Counted from the stretch's first letter, positions 1-6,083 are shown. The stretch is DNA of 8,778 nucleotides from an uncultured Streptomyces sp. (GCA_946480485.1 CAMLJW010000208.1:1-8778), one strand, 5' to 3'. Made by a program: numbers and translations. Notes: generated by a model from the letters alone, not told the origin.

Positions 1-127
1 GCTCTTGACCGTGAAGACATCCTCGGCCGCGGCGCCTGCCCAGTGGCGGGGCGCATTGACGCTCCGTGGTCAGGCCGTGCAGGAGTCCTCAGCATCTCCC
101 TCAACCCCAGACCTCACGGAGCTCGTC

Positions 128-1102
128 ATGACCGCTCCCTCTGGCTCCATCGTTCTGGAGCCCGCAGCCCAGCAGTTCGCAGATGCCACGTCCCAGCCGC
201 CGTTCTTGTACGAACTGGGGCCCGAGAAGGCCCGCAAGGTGCTGGACGACCTTCAGGCAGAACCGATTGAGAAGCTCGATGTCGACTCAGAGTGGATCAC
301 TGTTCCTGCCGATGTCGGCGATGTACGTGTCCGCATCGTCCGGCCGCGAGGCGCCGCGCCGCCCCTCCCCGTGGTTCTCTATATGCATGGCGGTGGCTGG
401 ATCCTGGGCAACGCCGACACCCATGATCGACTGGTGCGCGAGCTCGCGGACGGGGCGCAGGCTGCGGTCGTGTTCGTCGAGTACACCCGCTCTCCCGAGG
501 CGCACTACCCGGTAGCGATCGAGCAGGGCTACGCCACCGCTCAGTGGATCGTCCGAGAAGGCGCTGCCCATGGCCTCGATCCGGACCGCATGGCGGTGGC
601 GGGCGACTCGGTCGGCGGAAACATGACGGCTGCTCTCGCTCTGACGGCCAAGGAGCGCGGCGACGTCCGTTTCGTGCATCAGTCCATGTACTACCCGGTC
701 ACCGACGCCGAAATGAACACCGAGTCCTACGCCGATCTCGCCACCGGCTACTTCCTCACCGCCAAGGCCATGGAGTGGTTCTGGAGCGCCTACGTGCCCG
801 ACCGCGCGCGGCGCAGCGAGATCACCGCCTCTCCCCTGAAGGCCGACCTCGATCAGCTCGCCGGTCTGCCACCGGCCTTCCTCCTTGTCGACGAGGCGGA
901 TGTCCTACGCGACGAGGGCGAGGCGTACGGGGCCAAGCTCCGCGCTGCGGGCGTCGACATCACCACGGTCCGTTACGACGGCATCACCCACGACTTCATG
1001 ATGCTCAACCCCCTCAGCGACACCCATGCCACCCGTGCGGCCGTTGCCCAGGCCGTCGCAGTGCTGCGCGACGCGCTGAGAAGTGGTGTCGCTTCGCCTT
1101 GA
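128..1102 (+). CDS. alpha/beta hydrolase, HSL-type esterase/lipase
   Basis: Predicted 324-residue cytoplasmic carboxylic-ester hydrolase of the hormone-sensitive-lipase (alpha/beta hydrolase_3) family. The oxyanion-hole motif HGGGW is at residues 87-91 and the nucleophile elbow GDSVGG at 159-164, with Ser161 as nucleophile. The acid is probably Asp258 in the DEADVLRDEG stretch, and His288 lies in GITHDF. The whole triad is present and the length is normal for the family (about 310-330). The frame is open upstream to base 5, but the ATG at 128 is preferred. It has GGAG at 118-121 with six bases of spacing, and the residues before it are low-complexity and unlike the family. No signal peptide is visible from this start. 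It stands alone and converges with the reductase-like gene. The substrate cannot be read from sequence; small acyl esters are typical for the family. Confidence 0.9.
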   Translation: MTAPSGSIVLEPAAQQFADATSQPPFLYELGPEKARKVLDDLQAEPIEKLDVDSEWITVPADVGDVRVRIVRPRGAAPPLPVVLYMHGGGWILGNADTHDRLVRELADGAQAAVVFVEYTRSPEAHYPVAIEQGYATAQWIVREGAAHGLDPDRMAVAGDSVGGNMTAALALTAKERGDVRFVHQSMYYPVTDAEMNTESYADLATGYFLTAKAMEWFWSAYVPDRARRSEITASPLKADLDQLAGLPPAFLLVDEADVLRDEGEAYGAKLRAAGVDITTVRYDGITHDFMMLNPLSDTHATRAAVAQAVAVLRDALRSGVASP

Positions 1103-1254
1103 TCTGTGGCGTTCCGTGACTCGGTCGGTGCTTGAGGTGGGAAGGTGAAACGACTGCCAGGCAGGTCAACCGTGTCAAGGTGGCGAGCAAGGACCTCATG
1201 GGCTCCGACGGAGAACGTGCGCATCGGACGTCGGGCCGGTTGCCCACGCCTGTA

Positions 1255-1269
1255 GGCCGCCGGGCGGCC
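1255..1269. terminator. GC-rich palindrome, possible terminator of the reductase-like gene
   Basis: GGCCGCC-G-GGCGGCC is a perfect 7-bp inverted repeat with a one-base centre. It lies 21 bases beyond the stop codon of the minus-strand reductase-like gene, in the 188-base gap between two converging genes. No T-run follows it, which is common for Streptomyces terminators. The rest of the gap holds only a small hairpin-like motif, CTCCG-A-CGGAG at 1203-1213. The terminator role is inferred from position. Confidence 0.35.
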
Positions 1270-1290
1270 GGAGTGGGTCGCATGGCGGCA

Positions 1291-1935
1291 TCAGTCACTG
1301 CGCCCGGCACCGCGATCGGGTGCACTCATGTCCCCCGTCCCGGGTGTGCCGTCGGCGAGCCCGTAACGCAGGTACACAATGCCCTTCGGGCTGGCTGTCG
1401 GCGCTTGGAGGAGTGTGACGTTCGTGGGCACCGCGCCATGGTCGAACACCTTCTTCCCCACGCCGAGCACGATCGGGTGCACCCAGAGGTCGATACGGTC
1501 GAAGAGTTTCTCGTGCAGGAGGGTCTGCACCAGGTTCAGGCTCCCGACGACCTTCACGTTCTCGTGCCGGTCACGGATCTCGCGCACCGCGCCGGCCAGA
1601 TCCGGGCCGAGTTGCGTGGACCCGGCCCACGAGAGGTCGGGCTTGCCGCGGGAGGCCACGTACTTCGGGACGCTGTTGAAGAGCGTGGCGATCTCGTTGT
1701 CCTCGCCGCTCTCCTGGTACGGCCAGTAGGCGGCGAAGATGTCATACGTCCGCCGGCCGAGCAGGAGGGCGTCCGTGCCCTCGTACGCGGCACCCACCTG
1801 GGCCCCGGCGACCTCGTCCAGCAGGGGGGCCTGCCAGCCGCCGAACGGGAACCCCACCGGGTCCTCGTCGGGGCCGCCGGGCGCCTGCCCGACAAGGTCG
1901 AGGGTTGCGAACAGCTCGATGTCGATGAGGCCCAT
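1291..1935 (-). CDS. dihydrofolate reductase family protein (RibD C-terminal-like)
   Basis: Predicted 214-residue soluble protein of the RibD_C / YwjB-YyaP dihydrofolate-reductase-like superfamily, which binds NAD(P)H. Visible family features are the N-terminal strand and Met-Gly-Leu start, the DALLLGRRTYDIFAAYWP block (residues 55-72), the nucleotide-site strand VKVVGS (127-132) followed by a helix LNLVQTLL, and the L-x-V-x-PIVLGVGKKVF block near 150-164. These are characteristic of the small stand-alone actinobacterial members, whose substrate is unknown. They are not proven folate or riboflavin enzymes. The ATG at 1935 is chosen because CGGGAG lies about seven bases upstream and homologues start with this strand; the 42 upstream in-frame codons look non-coding. 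The last 15 or so residues (after position 196) are Gly/Asp-rich and probably disordered. The gene stands alone and converges with the esterase gene. Confidence 0.85.
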   Translation of the reverse strand: MGLIDIELFATLDLVGQAPGGPDEDPVGFPFGGWQAPLLDEVAGAQVGAAYEGTDALLLGRRTYDIFAAYWPYQESGEDNEIATLFNSVPKYVASRGKPDLSWAGSTQLGPDLAGAVREIRDRHENVKVVGSLNLVQTLLHEKLFDRIDLWVHPIVLGVGKKVFDHGAVPTNVTLLQAPTASPKGIVYLRYGLADGTPGTGDMSAPDRGAGRSD

Positions 1936-1946
1936 GCTGTACTCCC

Positions 1947-2001
1947 GATGAGTCGGTTGTTTCGGTCGGCAGGTAGACCTGTGGGCGCCTGCAGACTCAT
2001 C
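1947..2001. promoter_or_regulatory. nested inverted repeats upstream of the reductase-like gene
   Basis: GATGAGTC at 1947-1954 is repeated exactly, inverted, as GACTCATC at 1994-2001. Nearly concentric inside it lies CAGGT-AG-ACCTG at 1970-1981. The outer arm begins 11 bases upstream of the reductase-like start codon, next to its ribosome site. This could be an operator for a dimeric regulator, or an RNA fold in the leader that masks the ribosome site. I cannot see a convincing -10/-35 pair for this gene. Confidence 0.3.
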
Positions 2002-2148
2002 GCTGCGACGGCACCCGGCTCCGTCCTCGTTGACCGCAGCGCACGGTGCGTCGGTCACCACACGTCCCGCGGTCAGTGTCCTCGCGACGCCCGGCAGGTA
2101 TGCCGTGCGCCGTGATCCAGGCTCGCATGTCTGGAGGAAGCCGTCGCC

Positions 2149-2274
2149 GTGTGGGATCCGGCGGCCATGGCCGAGCCCGAGTGGCGGACCAAGGTCAGCC
2201 CGGAGGGCGAGACCCGCAAGCCCGTGTGCCGTTTCACCGACCTGGACGGAGAAACACGCACCTTCGACCGACTA
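2149..2274 (+). pseudogene. N-terminal fragment of a possible tyrosine recombinase/integrase
   Basis: A GTG start at 2149 has GGAGG at 2133-2137 eleven bases upstream. About 42 codons follow, and the peptide includes a WRTKVSPEGETRKPVCRF stretch and DLDGETRTFDRL. This alternation of basic residues, a beta hairpin with a Gly-x-x-Arg turn and a return strand resembles the N-terminal arm-binding domain of actinobacterial phage-type integrases. After roughly base 2274 the frame becomes Arg/Pro/Ala-rich and is evidently a shadow of the opposite-strand gene remnant, so the real gene is cut there. No catalytic domain is present anywhere in the window. The frame remains open to 2610, but I do not regard that part as gene. 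The family call is tentative; the truncation is better supported than the identity. Confidence 0.35.
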
Positions 2275-2638
2275 GTTCGGCGAGCGCCAGGACGGGATCG
2301 TGCGCGGGCGGCCCGGCGGGCCACCAGGTGCCGGACCGCTCCCGGTACGGATACCAGCGGCCGTCGCGCCCGTACCGCAGTTGCAGGCCCCGGCCGGACA
2401 GTGTCCAGCGGTTGCCACGCACAACGAGTTCGGGCAGCCCCTCGTCCTCCCAGCCCGTCGAGAGCGCCGTGCGCGCCCGGGTGGCGTCGGGCCCCTCGGG
2501 CTGCCACGCCTCTTCGAGCACCGCCAGCCCGGCGGCTCCGCCCCACCGCCATGCCTCGACCGCCCGGTCCAGCTCTTCCGGCCGGTCGCAGGAGTCCCGC
2601 AGCAGCTTGAGGACCAGACCGCTGCGGGCGATTCCCTC
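2270..2638 (-). pseudogene. 3'-terminal fragment of a probable SWIM zinc-finger family protein
   Basis: The minus strand encodes about 123 codons resembling the C-terminal region of actinobacterial SWIM zinc-finger / SNF2-associated proteins. It has a helical part (LVLKLLRDSCDRPEELDRAV), a W-x-x-GG-x-AGLAVLEEAW block, then the highly recognisable GNRWTLSGRGLQLRYGRDG and RWYPYRERSGTWWPAGP blocks and an HDPVLALAEL tail. The SWIM motif itself (CxCx(n)CxH) would lie further upstream in the gene and is missing. The 5' side stops at about 2638, where the opposite strand switches to toxin coding. The 3' side stops at about 2270, where the possible integrase begins. It has no credible start and is therefore a remnant. 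The family name rests on the aromatic-rich C-terminal blocks only. Confidence 0.5.
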
Positions 2639-2657
2639 TGTCGACCGGATCTCGGCC

Positions 2658-3014
2658 ATGGCCATCGCTCGCACGGTCAACGGTACCGAGCACAGCGTGC
2701 GTGACATGGGGCTTTTGGTGTCAGCGATCGAACGGCCCCGGACCAACATGTTTGGAGCCGAGCTGTATCCCACGCTGTACGAGAAGGCGGCGGCACTGCT
2801 GCACTCCGTTGCCCGCAATCACGCGCTGGTCGACGGCAACCAGCGCACCGCCTGGCTCGCCATGCGCGTCTTCCTGCGGCTCAACGGCGTCAGCGCCAGT
2901 ACCGTCCCGCCGCCCGTCTCCATGGCCGGCCCGTTCGTCGAGGAAGTCGCGCAGGACGACATCGATGTACCGGTCATAGCCAAGCGCCTGTCGGCCTGGT
3001 TCCCCGTTCCCTGA
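2658..3014 (+). CDS. Doc/Fic-type (death-on-curing family) toxin, 5'-clipped
   Basis: From the ATG at 2658 this gives 118 residues of a Fic-fold, Doc-family toxin; family members phosphorylate elongation factor Tu and arrest translation. Recognisable blocks are VRDMGLLVSAIERPRTNMFG (14-33), YPTLYEKAAALLHSVARNHA (37-56) and the catalytic loop HALVDGNQR (55-63), followed by LRLNGV. In Doc the residue between Asn and Arg of this loop is Lys; here it is Gln62. The frame runs on upstream (VDRISAM) with family-like sequence back to about 2640, where it meets the SWIM-like remnant. The first strand, normally about 6-10 residues before this point, is therefore gone. There is no good ribosome site before the ATG. 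The Phd-type antitoxin that normally precedes doc is absent. Probably decayed, although the catalytic core is complete apart from the Lys change. Confidence 0.65.
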   Translation: MAIARTVNGTEHSVRDMGLLVSAIERPRTNMFGAELYPTLYEKAAALLHSVARNHALVDGNQRTAWLAMRVFLRLNGVSASTVPPPVSMAGPFVEEVAQDDIDVPVIAKRLSAWFPVP

Positions 3015-3070
3015 CGTACGACATCGTGAGGGCCGGGGTGGAACGAGCTTCCGTCCGTCCCGCCGCGCGG

Positions 3071-3922
3071 TCATGCGTCCAGAGTCCATCCCGACAGTTG
3101 ACTGTGGATCTCCCGCAGGGCGGAGACGGCCACCCGCAGTTCACCGGGGTCCGTGGACAGTCCGCTGAGTGCCACCTCTGTACGGGCCCGGTAGTCAACG
3201 GGAGCACGGGGCAGCTCAGCGGCCACCGCGAGCGCACCCTTCTCATTGAGGAGGAATTGACGGTTGTGGGCGAAGACGACCTGGTTCATGCAGGCCACCG
3301 CCCGGTATATGAGTCCGGCGACCTGGACCAGATCGCCACGGCGCGCAGGGGACCGAGCGTTGTCCAACGAGAACCCCGCCTCCCAACCGAACCGAACGAT
3401 GACGGCGTCCGCGAGCGCGCGGGGGTACGGGTCGACGAGGGCGCGCAGCCTGGCCAGCCTGCCGTCCGGATCGTGCAGCGGCAGGTTGTGAAAGACCTCA
3501 CCCGCGTAGATCGTCGAGACGAAGCCGTGCGGGTGGCCGGGCTGGTAGGCGGTGGTGAAGGTGCCTTCCGCAGCGTCCCGCACCACCTCTTCGACCCGGA
3601 CGTGATCACGCAGCAGGATGTCGGTCTTGTAGCCGTCGACCGTCAGCCATACCCCGCCGTTGATCCAAGGCCCCCACTCGCCGTACGTTCCGTGCCCTGC
3701 GGGCTTGCCCCGGTCGTCCAGGTCGGCGGCAGCGGCCAGCACCAACTGAAAGTCCGGCCGAGTGGTCGGGTCGTAGTACAGGCCGACATCGATATCGGAG
3801 TCGGCCTGGGCGGTACCGCGCGCCCGGGAGCCGCCGAGCACGATGCCCGTGATGCCGGGCAGCTTCGCCAGTCGGCCACAGACACGCCTCAAGGTGGCGG
3901 CTGGTTCGGGAAGGTTTGTCAT
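3071..3922 (-). CDS. nucleotidyltransferase domain protein (DUF4037-like)
   Basis: Predicted 283-residue soluble protein of the DNA polymerase-beta-like nucleotidyltransferase superfamily. The signature GSRARG (31-36) followed by SDID (42-45) supplies Gly-Ser and the two metal-binding aspartates Asp43 and Asp45; Asp101 in KTDILLRD is a likely third. Further conserved-looking blocks are GEWGPWINGG (81-90), QPGHPHGF (127-134) and a C-terminal helical part with NEKGAL (226-231), as in the DUF4037-type group. Members are assumed to transfer a nucleotide to a small molecule or protein; the substrate is unknown. Start at 3922 is supported by GAGGAG just upstream. Its ATG overlaps the TGA of a short preceding frame (ATGA), which suggests translational coupling to a now-broken gene. 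It converges with the toxin gene, 56 bases apart. Confidence 0.85.
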   Translation of the reverse strand: MTNLPEPAATLRRVCGRLAKLPGITGIVLGGSRARGTAQADSDIDVGLYYDPTTRPDFQLVLAAAADLDDRGKPAGHGTYGEWGPWINGGVWLTVDGYKTDILLRDHVRVEEVVRDAAEGTFTTAYQPGHPHGFVSTIYAGEVFHNLPLHDPDGRLARLRALVDPYPRALADAVIVRFGWEAGFSLDNARSPARRGDLVQVAGLIYRAVACMNQVVFAHNRQFLLNEKGALAVAAELPRAPVDYRARTEVALSGLSTDPGELRVAVSALREIHSQLSGWTLDA

Positions 3923-4110
3923 CGCTGGGTCTCCTCTTCCTGCGTCGCGACCGCCACCGTGCGCAGCTCCGCGGTGAAGCGGGCCCCGGAACGGTCCTGT
4001 TGGCAAGACCCCGTCGAGATGAAGCGGCATCTCGATGACGCCGATGGCGGCCTCGGGACCTTCGGGTCGCCGGGCGATCTCGGCGAGCATAGTGAGCAGC
4101 GCGATCAACC
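3919..4110 (-). pseudogene. frameshifted remnant of an unidentified gene upstream of the nucleotidyltransferase
   Basis: Two minus-strand frames look like real protein in succession. The first (about 4110 to 4003) includes LLTMLAEIARRPEGPEAAIG followed by VIEMPLHLDGVL. The second (about 4002 to 3919) reads QQDRSGARFTAELRTVAVA and ends EEETQR-stop. Both keep G/C at most third codon positions, and removing one C near 4003 would join them. The final TGA overlaps the nucleotidyltransferase ATG in the arrangement ATGA, typical of two genes in one operon. I do not recognise the protein. A sequencing error near 4003 is an alternative to true decay. Confidence 0.35.
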
Positions 4111-4361
4111 CACGCGATCGAACGCGGGCCCTCGGCCGGAGACTTGTAGAACTGGCTTGGACAGTTCCTGTTCGGCGCACCACGCCCGAGCTGCCCCCAA
4201 CCCCCTCCGACTGCGGTGCTGACGCGATCGCTTGAAGGCGTAGAGAGAGCGGTTTCCCCATTATCTCCACCGAGTCGGTCAAGGAGTTTCCGGCGCGCGA
4301 CCGCACGACCCATCGGCAGTTCTGGCTGCAATGCCGTGTAGTTGGCGGCTCGAGTCTGCTG
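4111..4361. other. non-coding stretch next to the transposase remnant
   Basis: No frame on either strand in this stretch shows convincing codon bias or family resemblance. The part from about 4250 to 4361, adjoining the transposase stop codon, may be the non-coding end of the former insertion sequence. No terminal inverted repeat can be proven because the other end is missing. Confidence 0.3.
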
Positions 4362-4664
4362 TCAAGGGTCTTGTGTGGTCAGGATGTCGATGCTGATGGC
4401 GGCCTTGTAGCTGGTCCGGTCGACGGTGCCCTTGGCGTTGTACTTGGAGATCGCCCGTTTGACGACACGGGGTCTGGTGCGGATGCGCCGTTCGGGCATG
4501 AGGTCGGCCAGGACGCGGCGGCCGATGGCGCCGACGAGGTCGATGACGGTGTCGGCGATGACGGTGTCGGCGATGACGCCCGCGGCCTGGATGACCAGGT
4601 CGCGGGCCCGTGGCCACACATTGCCGTCGTCGTTGGATAGCCTGTCCGGGCCCAAGCGACCATC
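4362..4664 (-). pseudogene. C-terminal remnant of an IS4-family transposase
   Basis: About 100 codons on the minus strand resemble the extreme C-terminus of actinobacterial IS4-type DDE transposases: GPDRLS, then RARDLVIQAAGVIADTV, a DLVGAIGRRVLADLMPERR helix, and the basic closing block RPRVVKRAISKYNAKG with RTSYKAAISIDIL. The real stop (TGA at 4364-4362) is preserved. The catalytic Asp-Asp-Glu domain is missing and no start codon or ribosome site is present, so it cannot transpose. The cut end coincides with the palindrome at 4670-4694. Inside the fragment a 15-bp unit is duplicated in tandem (4542-4571), adding a second copy of the peptide ADTVI. Confidence 0.65.
4542..4571. repeat. 15-bp tandem duplication inside the transposase remnant
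   Basis: GATGACGGTGTCGGC occurs twice in exact tandem, flanked on both sides by a further GATGAC. It keeps frame and doubles the peptide ADTVI, consistent with replication slippage in an unconstrained gene fragment. Confidence 0.8.
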
Positions 4665-4669
4665 GCCGG

Positions 4670-4694
4670 CCGGAGTCGGCCGGCCGAACTCCGG
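4670..4694. terminator. 25-base hairpin-forming palindrome
   Basis: CCGGAGTCGGCC is followed directly by its reverse complement GGCCGACTCCGG carrying one extra A. The result is a 12-bp inverted repeat with no spacer and a single bulge. In RNA it would fold into a roughly nine-pair GC stem with a six-base loop; on the plus strand TTT follows. It sits exactly between the transposase remnant and the LacI-family promoter. It could be a bidirectional terminator that insulates the repressor gene, or a recombination hot spot where the insertion sequence was cut. Confidence 0.5.
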
Positions 4695-4722
4695 TTTGCG
4701 TGGCCGCGCATGCGTTCAACTC

Positions 4723-4751
4723 TTGACGAGCGATACATGACTGCGTAGACA
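4723..4751 (+). promoter_or_regulatory. promoter of the LacI-family gene
   Basis: TTGACG (4723-4728) and TAGACA (4746-4751) are separated by 17 bases, close to the main vegetative (HrdB-type) Streptomyces consensus. The predicted start point is about 4758, giving a leader of about 74 bases before the ATG at 4832. Confidence 0.65.
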
Positions 4752-4764
4752 TGGCGTAGCCATG
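4750..4764. promoter_or_regulatory. 15-bp palindrome at the transcription start, candidate operator
   Basis: CATGGC-GTA-GCCATG is a perfect 6-bp inverted repeat with a three-base centre. It overlaps the last bases of the -10 box and the predicted start point, where a bound repressor would block RNA polymerase. The adjacent gene encodes a LacI-family protein and many of these repress themselves. The odd-length centre is atypical, since most LacI-family operators have a central CG, so the link is inferred. Confidence 0.5.
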
Positions 4765-4831
4765 ACAGTGCGGTCAGCCATCATGTCCGTCGGCTTGTGG
4801 GCCGCGGGTCTACGGTCCTTGGGGGGACGCC

Positions 4832-5911
4832 ATGACGCGAGGGTCAGGACGGGGTGGGACTTCGGCCGCTCCGCGCAGTGTCGACGTGGCTCGCTTAGCC
4901 GGGATCTCGCAGAAGACGGTGTCGCGGGTCTTCAACGCCGAGCCGTATGTCTCTGCCGAAGTGCGCCGACGCGTTCTCCAAGCCGCCGAACAACTCGGCT
5001 ACCGGCCGAACAACGCGGCCCGGGCGCTGGCCTCCGGACGGACCAGGTCCATCGGAGTGGTGACGCTCGGAACCACCTTGTACGGGCCCGCTTCGCTACT
5101 CATGGGGGTTGAGCGCGCCGTAAGGGAAGCGGGATACGCGCTCTGTGTGGTCAACACATGGGAGGGCGACGCGGCAGGTATCGGCAGCGCGGTGGACTCG
5201 CTTCTCGACCAGGGCGTGGACGGCGTCATCGTCTCGGAGCCGATCGACGAATCCAGTCCCGACGGAGACTCCTCGGCCCGCCTGGACGTTCCCGTGATCA
5301 CCGTCGGTGCTGATCTGGCGGCACGGACGGCCACTGAGTACCTGCTGGACCTGGGCCATGCGACCGTGCATCATCTCGCCGGTCCGCAGGGATGGCACGC
5401 CGCCCGAAATCAGCTCGAGGGCTGGCGGACTGCGCTCGCCGCGCACGGCAGTCATGAGCCTCCCGTCATAAAGGGCGACTGGTCGGCGGCGTCTGGTTAC
5501 ACGTCGGGCCGCGAAGCGGCCGCCGACGTCGATATGACTGCGGTGTTCGCCGCGAACGACGACATGGCCATCGGCCTGATTCGCGCGCTGACGGAGGCCG
5601 GTCGCCGCGTGCCTGACGACGTAAGCGTCGTCGGCTGCGACGACATCCCGGTTGCCGCATACCTGAACCCTCCGCTGACCACGGTGCGTCAGCCGTTCGC
5701 CGCCGTGGCTCAGGAGGGCCTCCAGCGGCTCGTGCGGTGCATCGAGAATCCGCAGGCGGATTCCTTACCGGTCAGGCTTCCGCCGGTTGACCTTGTCGTC
5801 CGTGGCTCGACCGCACCTCCGCCGCTCGGGGCCATCCCAAGGCGGCGATTATCTGGGCAACGCTCCGTCCCCGCCGGCGGCGACGGACGGCGGTGTGATG
5901 GCACGCTCTGA
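4832..5911 (+). CDS. LacI-family transcriptional regulator
   Basis: Predicted 359-residue DNA-binding repressor. The helix-turn-helix is at residues 16-37 (SVDVARLAGISQKTVSRVFN), and the hinge helix follows in NNAARALASGRTRSIGVV (60-77). A periplasmic-binding-protein-like effector domain shows DQGVDGVIV (126-134), TAVFAANDDMAIG (236-248) and VPDDVSVVGCDDIPVAAY (260-277). Start at 4832 is supported by GGGGGGA five bases upstream. Two oddities affect the effector pocket. The segment between VITVGA (155-160) and the ATEYLLDLGH helix looks about a dozen residues shorter than usual. The arginine that normally precedes L-x-GW is Gln194. The tail after about residue 327 (STAPP) is a Pro/Arg/Gly-rich extension not typical of the family. 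It has its own promoter and a candidate operator. No sugar or catabolic gene is adjacent, so its target is unknown. Confidence 0.9.
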   Translation: MTRGSGRGGTSAAPRSVDVARLAGISQKTVSRVFNAEPYVSAEVRRRVLQAAEQLGYRPNNAARALASGRTRSIGVVTLGTTLYGPASLLMGVERAVREAGYALCVVNTWEGDAAGIGSAVDSLLDQGVDGVIVSEPIDESSPDGDSSARLDVPVITVGADLAARTATEYLLDLGHATVHHLAGPQGWHAARNQLEGWRTALAAHGSHEPPVIKGDWSAASGYTSGREAAADVDMTAVFAANDDMAIGLIRALTEAGRRVPDDVSVVGCDDIPVAAYLNPPLTTVRQPFAAVAQEGLQRLVRCIENPQADSLPVRLPPVDLVVRGSTAPPPLGAIPRRRLSGQRSVPAGGDGRRCDGTL

Positions 5912-5914
5912 ATC

Positions 5915-6083
5915 CCCATCGAGGCCGTCCGACGGGACCCGTTCCAAGGAATCGGCAAGCCCGAGCCGCTCAAGTACCACCTGCCCGGCGCCTGGTCGCG
6001 ACGGACTGACGACGAACATCGCCTGGTCTATGTGGTCATGGACAACGAGATCATCGTTATCGCGGCGCGTGTACCACTACTGA
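5915..6083 (+). pseudogene. broken YoeB-family mRNA-cleaving toxin
   Basis: In the same frame as the LacI-family gene, two codons after its stop, the sequence reads [19 protein letters not shown], then [15 protein letters not shown] and NEIIVIAAR. This is unmistakably residues about 31-81 of YoeB/Txe, a ribosome-dependent mRNA interferase. The equivalents of catalytic Glu46 (KPEPLK) and Arg65 (EHRLVY) are present. The first roughly 30 residues and any start codon are missing. At the end a single extra base near 6071 shifts the frame. The terminal Tyr-His-Tyr-stop (6072-6083), which carries catalytic His83 and Tyr84 in E. coli YoeB, is intact but in the neighbouring frame. The shifted frame runs on about 33 codons to a TAG at 6178-6180. 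No YefM-type antitoxin gene is seen nearby. Non-functional by both defects. Confidence 0.8.

Noticed and set aside
5..33. TTGACC at 5-10 as a -35 box for the esterase gene
   Set aside because: No acceptable -10 hexamer lies 16-19 bases downstream.
5..127. In-frame upstream extension of the esterase to base 5
   Set aside because: It is low-complexity, lacks a ribosome site at the first start, and the ATG at 128 has GGAG at proper spacing and matches family length.
1132..2115. Long plus-strand frame across the reductase-like gene
   Set aside because: It mirrors a well-supported minus-strand gene with clear family motifs; high-GC codon bias produces such shadows.
3026..4222. 398-codon plus-strand frame across the nucleotidyltransferase
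   Set aside because: Composition is typical of an antisense shadow, and the opposite strand has GSRARG/SDID and a ribosome site.
4762..5112. Plus-strand frame starting at the ATG inside the palindrome, four bases after the predicted start point
   Set aside because: It would make a near-leaderless message, but after base 4832 it is out of frame with the LacI-family gene and reads as a shadow; no family resemblance.
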